Shown here: positions 1 to 6,505 of the stretch, piece after piece
Numbering within the stretch: position 1 is the stretch's first letter
Layout: each line of letters starts with the position of its first letter
Assembly: GCA_947097615.1 (NCBI GenBank)
Contig: CAMURX010000100.1
Coordinates: 1 to 6,505 of the forward strand
DNA length: 6,505 nucleotides
Direction: 5' to 3'
From: an uncultured Neisseria sp.
GTDB lineage: Bacteria > Pseudomonadota > Gammaproteobacteria > Burkholderiales > Neisseriaceae
The notes under the pieces: generated by a model
Told to the model about the DNA's origin: nothing
What the model saw: only the letters and a program-made list of their open reading frames with translations
Database searches by the model: none
Position numbers and translations under genes: made by a program

Positions 1-2
1 GG

Positions 3-14
3 AGGCCGTCTGAA
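3..14 (+). repeat. DNA uptake sequence (AG-DUS)
   Basis: Exact AGGCCGTCTGAA. It is the left arm of the hairpin downstream of rodA. The DUS is bound by the pilin ComP during natural transformation in Neisseria. Confidence 0.95.
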
Positions 15-19
15 AGGGT

Positions 20-31
20 TTCAGACGGCCT
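20..31 (-). repeat. DNA uptake sequence (AG-DUS), inverse
   Basis: Exact 12-mer on the minus strand; right arm of the 3-31 hairpin. Confidence 0.95.
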
Positions 32-42
32 TTGCCGTTGTT

Positions 43-54
43 TTCAGACGGCCT
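43..54 (-). repeat. DNA uptake sequence containing the rodA stop codon
   Basis: Exact 12-mer on the minus strand. Its TGA is the rodA stop codon (44-46) and its GCCGTC encodes the final Ala-Val. It could also pair with the copy at 3-14 as an alternative to the 3-31 hairpin. Confidence 0.95.
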
Positions 55-1165
55 TTTTGTCTTTTTTCTGGTTGGCGATGCCCATCAGGAGGGCGAGGAT
101 GGTCATGATGGAGAGGGTGGCGGTGCCGCCGTAGCTGACGAGGGGGAGGGGGACGCCGACGACGGGGAGGATGCCGCTGACCATGCCCATGTTGACGAAG
201 GCGTAGCAGAAGAAGGTCATGGTGAGTGCGCCGGCGAGGGTGCGGCTGTAGAGGTTGGGGGCTTGCGCGGCGATGTAGAGGCCGCGGGCGAGGATGATGA
301 GGTAGACGGCCAGGAGCAGGAGGTTGCCGATGAGGCCGAATTCTTCGCCGTATACGGCGAAGATGAAGTCGGTGGTGGATTCGGGGATGTAGTCGAGGTG
401 GGTTTGCGTGCCGTTGAGCCAGCCTTTGCCCCACACGCCGCCCGAGCCGATGGCGATCATGGATTGGATGATGTGGTAGCCGTCGCCCAGGGGGTCTTTG
501 GTGGGGTCGAGCAGGGTGAGGACACGGGTTTTCTGGTAGTCGTGCATGACGTAGTTCCACATCAGGGGCAGGGCGGCGACGGCGGCGATGCCGGCGGCGA
601 GGATGACTTTCCACGGCAGGCCGGCGAAGAAGATGACGAAGACGCCGGAGGCCATGATGAGGGTGGCGGTGCCCAGGTCGGGCTGTTTCAAGATGAGGAA
701 GACGGGGACGATGACGATGATAAGGGCGGTGAGGTGGTGGTGCCAGCGCAGGTTGCCGGCGTTGCGTTGCAGATACCAGGCAACCATCATGGGCAGGGCG
801 ATTTTCATGATTTCGGAGGGCTGGATGCGGATGCCGAGGTTGAGCCAGCGGGTCGAGCCGTTGACGGTGACGCCGAAGAAGTGGACGCCCAAAAGCATGA
901 GCACGCCGAGAAGGTAGGCGGGCGGGGCGAATTTGGCGAGGGTTTGCGGTTTGGTGCGGGCGACGAGCCAGATGAGGGCGAAGCCGATGACGGTGTGCAG
1001 GGTTTTGCTTTCGAGGCGGCCGACGTCCTGTCCGTCGGCAGAGTAGAGCAGGAAGAGGCTCATGATGTAGATGACGAGCATGGCGTAAAAAAGCCAGGGG
1101 TCGATGGGCTGCCAGATGAGGCGTTTGGCTTTTTGCAGGATGTTTTCGTTCGGGTTCTGGTTCAT
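44..1165 (-). CDS. rodA: RodA, SEDS peptidoglycan glycosyltransferase of the elongasome
   Basis: This inner-membrane SEDS-family enzyme polymerises lipid II into glycan strands during lateral wall growth, working with PBP2. The 373-residue product is close to the usual family length (about 370) and is hydrophobic throughout, consistent with about ten membrane segments. Visible family motifs are STRW (104-107), QPSE (115-118), QPDLGTA (161-167), the TTDFIFAVYGEEFG block (264-277) and GVPLPLVSYGGT (337-348). D266 in TTDF matches the conserved extracytoplasmic Asp shown to be essential in RodA homologues; this is assigned by motif, not by alignment. The start ATG overlaps the mrdA stop as ATGA, and only a weak GGAA lies about 9 nt upstream, so translation is probably coupled to mrdA. 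The stop codon TGA lies inside a DUS, so the last residues (KAV) are DUS-encoded. It is the last gene of the mre operon. The identification is secure. Confidence 0.97.
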   Translation of the reverse strand: MNQNPNENILQKAKRLIWQPIDPWLFYAMLVIYIMSLFLLYSADGQDVGRLESKTLHTVIGFALIWLVARTKPQTLAKFAPPAYLLGVLMLLGVHFFGVTVNGSTRWLNLGIRIQPSEIMKIALPMMVAWYLQRNAGNLRWHHHLTALIIVIVPVFLILKQPDLGTATLIMASGVFVIFFAGLPWKVILAAGIAAVAALPLMWNYVMHDYQKTRVLTLLDPTKDPLGDGYHIIQSMIAIGSGGVWGKGWLNGTQTHLDYIPESTTDFIFAVYGEEFGLIGNLLLLAVYLIILARGLYIAAQAPNLYSRTLAGALTMTFFCYAFVNMGMVSGILPVVGVPLPLVSYGGTATLSIMTILALLMGIANQKKDKKAV

Positions 1166-3246
1166 GGCGCGGTTTCCGGGGCGGAGGCGGGAAGGCCGTC
1201 TGAAAGGGGGGCGGACGCGCTTTGTTCGGGCGGTGAGGCCGTCTGAAAGGCGCGGGTAACGGGGTGTTCAGACGGCCTTTTGGCCGCGCCGCTGCCGGTG
1301 AGGAGCGGGTTGTCGGCCAGGGTGCGGCTGCTGTTGTCGACGGGGATGTCGCGGTCGGCGCCCGCTTTGAGGGTGAGCAGGTAGTAGTCGGACAGGGCGC
1401 GGGCGAGGGGGGCGGCATTCGCGCCCCAGCCGCCGTTTTCGAGGATGACGGCGATGGCGATTTTGGGTTTGTCCAGCGGGGCGAAGGCGATGAACCAGGC
1501 GTGGTCGCGGTGCTGCACGGCGAGGGCGGCGGCGTTGTAGGATTTGCCTTGGGCGATCTGCACGACTTGGGCGGTGCCGGTTTTGCCGCCCATGCTGTAT
1601 TTGAGCCCCGCGCCGACTTTGCGGGCGGTGCCGCCCGGTTGCAGCACTTTGGCCATGGCGGCTTTGATGTAGTTGAAGTGGGCCTGTTTGAAGGGCAGGG
1701 TGCGGACGGGTTTGGGGTCGATGAGGGTGATTTGCTGTTTGTTGTGGTCGAGCAGTTCTTTGACGAGGTGGGGGCGGTATACCGTGCCGTTGTTGGCAAG
1801 GGTGGCGGTAGCGTGCGCCATTTGCAGGGGGGTGTAGGCGTTGTAGCCCTGGCCGATGCTGATGGGCACCATTTCGGCGACGTTCCATTTGCGCCGCGCG
1901 GGGGGGAGTTTGGCGAAGCGTTTTTCTTTCCATTCGGGCGAGGGCAGTACGCCTCTGTATTCGTGCGGCAGGTCGATGCCGGTCTGTTGGCCGAGGCCGA
2001 ACTGGGACAGGTAGGGGTGGGCTTTTTCGATGCCCAGCTCGAAGCCGAGGCGGTAGAAGAAGGTGTCGGAGGAAACCTGTATCGCTTTCATCAGGTTGGC
2101 CGAACCGTGGCCGCTGCGTACGGAGTCACGGAACTGGTGTTTGGTGCCGGGTATGCTCCACGAGCCGGGGGCGGGGACGACGGTGTTTTGGCCGATTTTG
2201 CCGCTTTCCAAAAGCGCCATGCCCATAAAGGGTTTGAAGGTGGAGCCGGGCGGGTAGAGGCCCTGGGTGACGCGGTTGATCAGGGGTTTTTGCCAGTTTT
2301 CGTTGAGGGCTTTCCAGTTGTCGCTGTCGATGCCGTCGATAAATAGGTTGGGATCGAAGGAGGGGTTGGAGACGAAGGCGAGCACGCCGCCGGTCTGCGG
2401 GTCGATGGCGGCAATCGCGCCGCGTTTGCCCCTCATCAGGCGCACGGCTTCCTGCTGCAGGCGGATGTCCATCGCTAGTTTCAGCGTCTGGCCGTTTTGC
2501 GGCGGCACGGTTTTGATGGTGCGGATGATGTTGCCGTAGGCGTCTTTTTCCACTTCGCGGTAGCCGGGCATGCCGAGAAGCTGGCGTTCGTAGTAGCTTT
2601 CCAGACCGGATTTGCCGATATGGGTGCTGCCGCGGTAGAGGGAGCTGAGTTTTTCTTCGTTCAGACGGCTTTGGTCTTTGTCGCTGATGCGGCCGATGTA
2701 GCCGATAAAGTGGGCGGTCTGTTCGCCGTAGGGGTATTCGCGGAAGGTGCGGGCGTTGATTTCGACGCCCGGCAGGCTGTAGAGGCGGGCGGCGATGCGC
2801 GAGGCTTCGTCGGGGGTGAGTTTGAGTTTCAGCGGGATTTTTTCGTAGGAACGGAATTCGCTGCGGAATTTTTTGAAGCGTTTGAGGTCGGTTTCGCTGA
2901 TGTCGGCCATGGTTTTTAAGACGGCCACGGTGTCGTCGAGTTTGCCTTCGATGCGGTTGGGGACAATTTCCAGCGAGTAGGCGGGATAGTTGTGCGCCAG
3001 CACCACGCCGTTGGCGTCGACGATTTCGCCGCGTATCGGCGGGGTGGGAATCAGGGAGATGCGGTTGGAGGCGGCCTGGGCGGTGAATTCGCCGTGTTTT
3101 TGCACCTGCAGATAGGCAAAACGCGCCGCCAGCGCGCCGAAAAGCAGCACGATGAAGGCGAATGCGGCGAACAGGCGGATGCGGAAGTCGCGCTGTACGG
3201 CGGCGGCATCGTTGCGGGCGGCGGGATAGGGGCGGAAGGTCTTCAT
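1162..3246 (-). CDS. mrdA: Penicillin-binding protein 2 (elongation-specific class B PBP, DD-transpeptidase)
   Basis: This periplasmic transpeptidase is anchored by one N-terminal membrane helix (about residues 24-45). It cross-links the glycan made by RodA and is the target of mecillinam-type beta-lactams. The pedestal (PBP dimer) region spans about 65-240 and begins around IRGEIVDANG (71-80). The transpeptidase domain runs from about 270 to 630. Its active-site motifs are intact: STFK (335-338, nucleophile Ser335), SSD (392-394, the SxD form typical of PBP2) and KTGT (555-558). At 694 residues it is longer than E. coli PBP2 (633). The excess is largely a Pro/Ala/Ser-rich, probably disordered tail after about residue 635, which contains three complete DUS. 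A DUS core also lies in codons 192-196. The start overlaps the mreD stop as ATGA and no Shine-Dalgarno sequence precedes it. Class B PBP family is certain; PBP2 rather than FtsI follows from sequence and from the rodA/mre neighbours. Confidence 0.97.
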   Translation of the reverse strand: MKTFRPYPAARNDAAAVQRDFRIRLFAAFAFIVLLFGALAARFAYLQVQKHGEFTAQAASNRISLIPTPPIRGEIVDANGVVLAHNYPAYSLEIVPNRIEGKLDDTVAVLKTMADISETDLKRFKKFRSEFRSYEKIPLKLKLTPDEASRIAARLYSLPGVEINARTFREYPYGEQTAHFIGYIGRISDKDQSRLNEEKLSSLYRGSTHIGKSGLESYYERQLLGMPGYREVEKDAYGNIIRTIKTVPPQNGQTLKLAMDIRLQQEAVRLMRGKRGAIAAIDPQTGGVLAFVSNPSFDPNLFIDGIDSDNWKALNENWQKPLINRVTQGLYPPGSTFKPFMGMALLESGKIGQNTVVPAPGSWSIPGTKHQFRDSVRSGHGSANLMKAIQVSSDTFFYRLGFELGIEKAHPYLSQFGLGQQTGIDLPHEYRGVLPSPEWKEKRFAKLPPARRKWNVAEMVPISIGQGYNAYTPLQMAHATATLANNGTVYRPHLVKELLDHNKQQITLIDPKPVRTLPFKQAHFNYIKAAMAKVLQPGGTARKVGAGLKYSMGGKTGTAQVVQIAQGKSYNAAALAVQHRDHAWFIAFAPLDKPKIAIAVILENGGWGANAAPLARALSDYYLLTLKAGADRDIPVDNSSRTLADNPLLTGSGAAKRPSEHPVTRAFQTASPPEQSASAPLSDGLPASAPETAP
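1193..1204 (+). repeat. DNA uptake sequence inside the mrdA 3' end
   Basis: Exact 12-mer, antisense to mrdA. In the gene it encodes the region L681-S-D-G-L685. Confidence 0.95.
1236..1247 (+). repeat. DNA uptake sequence inside the mrdA 3' end
   Basis: Exact 12-mer, antisense to mrdA, encoding F667-Q-T-A-S671. It forms a perfect 12-bp inverted repeat with 1267-1278 (19-base loop). Confidence 0.95.
1267..1278 (-). repeat. DNA uptake sequence inside the mrdA 3' end
   Basis: Exact 12-mer in the sense direction of mrdA, read in frame as AGG CCG TCT GAA (R657-P-S-E660). Confidence 0.95.
2660..2671 (-). repeat. DUS core variant inside mrdA
   Basis: Reads AAGCCGTCTGAA: the full 10-mer core with one change in the flanking dinucleotide. 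It encodes Q192-S-R-L-N196 in the PBP2 pedestal region. It is the only DUS-like copy here away from a gene end or spacer. Confidence 0.7.
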
Positions 3247-3743
3247 CGGCGGCGGGAGAAATGCAGAAGTGCCAGCATCAGTTTGTTGAGCATCGGCCAG
3301 GCCAGTGCGCCGACGACGGGAGCGAGCAGGCCGGGCAGGCCGGTGAGGCGGTGGTCGGCAATCAGATGCAGGAGGATGAGGACGATGTGGCTGCCCGCCA
3401 GTGCCAGCAGCACGGCGACGGACTGGAAGGCATAGCTTTGCAGGACGATGAAGCGCTGGTATTTCTGGATGAAGAACACCATCAGGATGTAGGCCAGCGC
3501 GTGGCGGCCGAGTGGCGCAGCGATACCGATGTCGATCAGCAGGCCGCAGACGAAGGCGGTGACGATGCCGACGGACTGCGGGCGGTTGAGCGCCCAGTAG
3601 AGCAGGGTAAGGGCGGTAGCTTCCGGCAGCCAGAAGGAGAGGTGTGCGGGAAAGGGAATCAGGTCAAACAAGAGCGAGACGGCAAAGGTCGCGCCGATCA
3701 GGCGTTTGGGAATCCGGTTGTAGAAATCGTCGAAATCGGTCAT
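3243..3743 (-). CDS. mreD: MreD, integral membrane rod-shape protein
   Basis: This small polytopic membrane protein of the elongation complex works with MreC to connect cytoplasmic MreB to RodA/PBP2. The 166-residue product matches the family length (about 160-170). It is made of five or six hydrophobic segments (about 15-30, 42-58, 59-75, 83-93, 103-127 and 137-160) and ends in a basic HFSRRR tail. The conserved MreD pattern is visible as CGLLIDIGIAAPLGRHALAY (66-85), with Gly67, Asp71, Leu78-Gly79 and His81. It overlaps mreC upstream and mrdA downstream by 4 bases each (ATGA). The 20 bases before its ATG are C-rich with no Shine-Dalgarno sequence, so it probably depends on ribosomes finishing mreC. 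MreD sequences diverge strongly, so the assignment relies on the motif, topology and operon position together. Confidence 0.95.
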   Translation of the reverse strand: MTDFDDFYNRIPKRLIGATFAVSLLFDLIPFPAHLSFWLPEATALTLLYWALNRPQSVGIVTAFVCGLLIDIGIAAPLGRHALAYILMVFFIQKYQRFIVLQSYAFQSVAVLLALAGSHIVLILLHLIADHRLTGLPGLLAPVVGALAWPMLNKLMLALLHFSRRR

Positions 3744-4615
3744 GGGCGGGGGGCGGATGCCGCCGCTTCGGAGGCCGTCTGAACACTCAGGGGCTCGGTT
3801 TGCGGCAGAACCAGTACGTATTTGCTGCTGCGCACGGCGGCGGGAACGGACAGCGCAGCGCGGTAATAGGGTGTGCCTGAGGAGCGCTCGGCGCTTTCCA
3901 CTTTGGCTACGGGAATGCCGGCCGGATAAACGGAATCAAGGCCGGAGGTGACCAGAAGGTCGCCCGCCTGCAAATCGGCGTCAACGGGAAAATAGCGCAG
4001 GGAAACACGGTTGCCGTCGCCGTAGACCAGGCTGCGTACGCCGGTACGCTCGACTGTGACGGGAACGACCGATTGGGCGTGGGTGAGCAGGGTCAGTTCG
4101 GCACCGAACGGGTGCACGGCGGTGAGCTGGCCGATCAGGCCGTTTTGGTCGACCACCGCATCGCCCGCCTGCAAACCGTCGCTGCTGCCTTTGTTGATAA
4201 CCAGCTTGTCGGCAAGCGGGTTTTTGCCGTTGGACACCACTTCCGCCGCCGTACCGTTTTCCAATGCGGCGTTTTTCAGGCCGTTGATCCGTCTAAGCTC
4301 CGCCAGCTCGCGCCGTTCGGCGCCGCTTTGCCGCAGCAGGGCGACCAGGCGCATGTTTTCCGTTTGCAGGCGGCTGTTGGCGGCAATCAGCGACTGCTGC
4401 GAGTGCAGGAAAGTGCTGCCGTATTCGTACAGTTCGACCGGTTTGTCGGCCAGCCACTGCAAGGGTTTGAGCGCGGTGGAAAGATAGGATTTGAGCTGCT
4501 GCACGGCGGCGTAGCGGCTGTCCAAAACCATCAGCGCAACGCTGGCAATCGACAGGATAACCAGCCGGTTGACGGGGTGGTTGCGGTTGCGTGTGAAGCT
4601 CAGGGATTTGGACAT
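3740..4615 (-). CDS. mreC: MreC, rod-shape-determining periplasmic scaffold
   Basis: This bitopic protein has a periplasmic part that oligomerises and activates PBP2/RodA. The 291-residue product has a basic cytoplasmic N-terminus, one membrane helix at about 17-32, and a helical coiled-coil stretch at about 68-112 (Leu/Glu/Arg-rich, through ENMRL and RELAELRRINGL). The double beta-barrel core spans about 122-270, with typical MreC blocks INKGSSDGLQAGDAVVDQNG (140-159) and VTSGLDSVYPAGIPVAKV (222-239). A short Ala/Ser/Pro tail (about 276-291) includes residues V278-S282 encoded by a DUS. It starts 21 bases after the mreB stop with no good Shine-Dalgarno sequence; GGTG sits too close to the ATG to be convincing. 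It overlaps mreD by 4 bases. The assignment is secure. Confidence 0.97.
   Translation of the reverse strand: MSKSLSFTRNRNHPVNRLVILSIASVALMVLDSRYAAVQQLKSYLSTALKPLQWLADKPVELYEYGSTFLHSQQSLIAANSRLQTENMRLVALLRQSGAERRELAELRRINGLKNAALENGTAAEVVSNGKNPLADKLVINKGSSDGLQAGDAVVDQNGLIGQLTAVHPFGAELTLLTHAQSVVPVTVERTGVRSLVYGDGNRVSLRYFPVDADLQAGDLLVTSGLDSVYPAGIPVAKVESAERSSGTPYYRAALSVPAAVRSSKYVLVLPQTEPLSVQTASEAAASAPRP
3772..3783 (+). repeat. DNA uptake sequence inside the mreC 3' end
   Basis: Exact 12-mer, antisense to mreC, encoding V278-Q-T-A-S282 in the Ala-rich tail. Confidence 0.95.
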
Positions 4616-4636
4616 GGCACCGGGCGCTGTTGAGGT

Positions 4637-5846
<1,210 letters not shown>

Positions 5847-5872
5847 CCGCGCCGCTTGGCGGAAAGCGCGCT

Positions 5873-5901
5873 ATGATACCCTAAATTGTCAATATTGCTA
5901 A
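5873..5901 (-). promoter_or_regulatory. Candidate mreB operon promoter
   Basis: Read on the minus strand, TTAGCA (5901-5896, four of six matches to TTGACA) is followed after 17 bases by TATCAT (5878-5873, five of six matches to TATAAT). Transcription would start near 5866 and run left, giving mreB a leader of about 185 bases. A perfect TTGACA also occurs on this strand at 5892-5887 but has no -10 at a workable distance. This is the best match I found on this strand, but it is not decisive. Confidence 0.35.
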
Positions 5902-5910
5902 TTATCTTTA

Positions 5911-5914
5911 AGGA
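5911..5914 (+). promoter_or_regulatory. Shine-Dalgarno of gatC, decides the start
   Basis: AGGA, within AAGGAAA, lies seven bases before the ATG at 5922. It rules for that start over the in-frame TTG at 5886. Confidence 0.8.
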
Positions 5915-5921
5915 AATTTTC

Positions 5922-6212
5922 ATGTCCCTGAGCCTGTCCGATGTAGAGAAAATCGCCCGCCTGTCGCGGCTGAGTCTGGACGAAAACGAAAAACAGCAGA
6001 TGCTCGGCGATCTGAACGGCATCTTCGATCTGGTCGGAAAAATGCAGGCCGTCGATACCGAAGGCGTCGAACCCATGACCCACCCGCACGACCTCGCCCT
6101 GCGCCTGCGCGACGACAAAGTTACCGAAACCGACCGCGCCGCCGAATACCAAACCTGTGCGCCCGAGGTGCGAAACCGTCTCTACATCGTGCCGCAGGTT
6201 ATCGAAGAATAA
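5922..6212 (+). CDS. gatC: GatC, subunit C of aspartyl/glutamyl-tRNA amidotransferase
   Basis: This small subunit wraps around and stabilises GatA in the GatCAB complex, which amidates Glu-tRNA(Gln) and/or Asp-tRNA(Asn) in the cytoplasm. The 96-residue product has the family's usual length. Recognisable blocks are the N-terminal MSLSLSDVEKIARLSRLSLD helix, then VEPMTHPHDLALRLRDDKV (50-68) and the C-terminal LYIVPQVIE. The ATG at 5922 is chosen over an in-frame TTG at 5886 for two reasons: AAGGAAA sits seven bases upstream of it, and the conserved protein begins there. The TTG start would add 12 residues (MSILLIIFKEIF) that do not belong to the family. It reads divergently from mreB and is followed by gatA after 130 bases. 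A TATAAT at 5841 lies suitably upstream. Confidence 0.97.
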   Translation: MSLSLSDVEKIARLSRLSLDENEKQQMLGDLNGIFDLVGKMQAVDTEGVEPMTHPHDLALRLRDDKVTETDRAAEYQTCAPEVRNRLYIVPQVIEE

Positions 6213-6215
6213 GCG

Positions 6216-6227
6216 TTCAGACGGCCT
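6216..6227 (-). repeat. DNA uptake sequence after gatC
   Basis: Exact 12-mer on the minus strand; left arm of the 6216-6253 hairpin. Confidence 0.95.
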
Positions 6228-6241
6228 CATGCCTGACTTGA

Positions 6242-6253
6242 AGGCCGTCTGAA
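6242..6253 (+). repeat. DNA uptake sequence after gatC
   Basis: Exact 12-mer; right arm of the 6216-6253 hairpin. Confidence 0.95.
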
Positions 6254-6310
6254 AACATCACATCCGCTTGGCGCACCCTGTTTCCATTGTTTTTCAGCAA
6301 CACAGATTGC

Positions 6311-6322
6311 AGGCCGTCTGAA
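6311..6322 (+). repeat. DNA uptake sequence before gatA
   Basis: Exact 12-mer ending 20 bases before the gatA start codon. It is unpaired and so probably within the gatA translation-initiation region of the gatCA transcript. Confidence 0.95.
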
Positions 6323-6342
6323 CCGCATTTCCCGGAAAAAAC

Positions 6343-6505
6343 ATGACCCCCTACACCCTCAAACAAGCCTCCGAATTATTACAGTCCAAACAAATCTCCG
6401 CCGTCGAACTGGCCACCGAATACTTGAAAGCCATCGCCGCGCGCAATCCTGCCATCAACGGCTACATCACGCTTGACGAAGAAAAAACCCTCGCCGAAGC
6501 CCGCG
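6343..6505 (+). CDS. gatA: GatA, amidase subunit of GatCAB, 5' end only
   Basis: This is the first 54 codons of the amidase subunit, which hydrolyses glutamine and channels ammonia to GatB. The window ends inside the gene. The visible product begins MTPYTLKQASELLQ and includes the amidase-family N-terminal helices (SAVELATEYLKAIAARNPAINGYITL, about 19-44, and EEKTLAEAR, about 46-54). The Gly/Ser-rich amidase signature and the Ser-cisSer-Lys triad lie beyond the edge and cannot be checked. The ATG is preceded by CGGAA with six bases spacing, a modest ribosome-binding site. The position after gatC, the frame open to the edge and the recognisable N-terminus make the call strong despite truncation. 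Confidence 0.93.
   Translation, partial: MTPYTLKQASELLQSKQISAVELATEYLKAIAARNPAINGYITLDEEKTLAEAR

Larger units (their letters stand above)
3..31. terminator. Hairpin from two opposed DUS downstream of rodA
   Basis: A DUS (3-14) and its inverse (20-31) pair in a 13-bp stem (3-15 with 19-31) around a GGG loop. The stem lies 12 bases beyond the rodA stop, the usual place for a Neisseria DUS terminator. On the plus strand the stem is followed by TTT and a T-rich stretch, so it would best stop transcripts entering from the left. On the minus strand only CC is visible before the window edge, so a U-tract for rodA cannot be assessed. Confidence 0.6.
6216..6253 (+). terminator. DUS inverted-repeat hairpin after gatC
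   Basis: An inverse DUS (6216-6227) and a DUS (6242-6253) form a perfect 12-bp stem with a 14-base loop, three bases after the gatC stop codon. It is followed by AAAACATC, not a T-run, so it is a poor intrinsic terminator in the gatC-to-gatA direction. It may act as a partial attenuator or 3' stabiliser, or be only paired uptake sequences. Confidence 0.4.
6213..6342 (+). other. gatC-gatA spacer
   Basis: This 130-base non-coding gap contains three DUS and no convincing promoter that I can find. It is long for two subunits needed in equal amounts, and its length is largely explained by DUS insertion. Confidence 0.7.

Noticed and set aside
32..1246. Long plus-strand open frame (404 codons) opposite rodA
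   Set aside because: It is an Asp/Glu/Gly/Val-rich product of the complementary strand of a GC-rich gene, with no family resemblance. RodA on the other strand is unmistakable.
21..1799. Long minus-strand open frame (592 codons) overlapping rodA and the mrdA 3' part
   Set aside because: Low-complexity Pro/Arg/His/Ser-rich translation out of frame with RodA and PBP2. It is a typical high-GC frame shadow.
1264..2346. Plus-strand open frame (360 codons) opposite mrdA
   Set aside because: Gly/Val/Glu-rich antisense shadow of PBP2, with no ribosome-binding site or motif.
3740..3743. Possible sequencing or annotation error behind the repeated 4-base overlaps
   Set aside because: All three overlapping gene pairs encode full-length, motif-complete proteins, so the ATGA junctions are real.
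5850..5861. Small hairpin CGCC-GCTT-GGCG near the gatC transcription start
   Set aside because: Only four base pairs, common in GC-rich DNA; not supportable as a riboswitch or attenuator.
5887..5892. Perfect TTGACA on the minus strand as the mreB -35
   Set aside because: The sequence 16-18 bases downstream is GC-rich (GCGCTT region) with no -10. The nearest -10-like TATCAT is only 8 bases away.
5886..5921. N-terminal extension of GatC from a TTG codon
   Set aside because: It would add 12 hydrophobic residues not found in GatC. The ATG at 5922 has a good ribosome-binding site and gives the standard length.

Overview
The window comes from the Neisseriaceae, most likely a rod-shaped Neisseria. 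The main evidence is thirteen intact copies of the 12-mer AGGCCGTCTGAA, the AG form of the Neisseria DNA uptake sequence (DUS), plus one copy of the 10-mer core. The proteins are also typical of this family. From established knowledge, the coccoid pathogens N. meningitidis and N. gonorrhoeae have lost mreBCD. A DUS-rich genome that keeps the complete elongation operon therefore points to a rod-shaped lineage (N. elongata or N. bacilliformis type). The species cannot be fixed from this sequence alone.

Layout. Positions 44-5680 (minus strand) hold a five-gene cell-elongation operon read right to left: mreB, mreC, mreD, mrdA (PBP2) and rodA. MreB filaments, MreC and MreD position and activate the RodA glycosyltransferase and PBP2 transpeptidase pair, which builds lateral-wall peptidoglycan. 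The last three junctions are identical 4-base ATGA overlaps. Positions 1-54 hold a DUS-derived hairpin and a further DUS copy that contains the rodA stop codon. Positions 5681-5921 are a 241-base divergent intergenic region. It contains a likely gatC promoter, a weaker candidate mreB promoter facing it, and a concentric nested inverted repeat whose outer arms are two opposed DUS and whose inner arms are a 10-bp non-DUS dyad. Positions 5922-6505 (plus strand) hold gatC complete and the first 54 codons of gatA. These encode subunits of the GatCAB amidotransferase, which makes Gln-tRNA(Gln) and/or Asn-tRNA(Asn) from mischarged tRNAs. A 130-base spacer with three DUS separates gatC from gatA.

The gene content is ordinary and I do not see a new enzyme system. 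The unusual material is how the DUS repeats have been used: as protein tail (three copies in the last 40 codons of mrdA), as a stop codon (rodA), as hairpins, and as part of the divergent control region.
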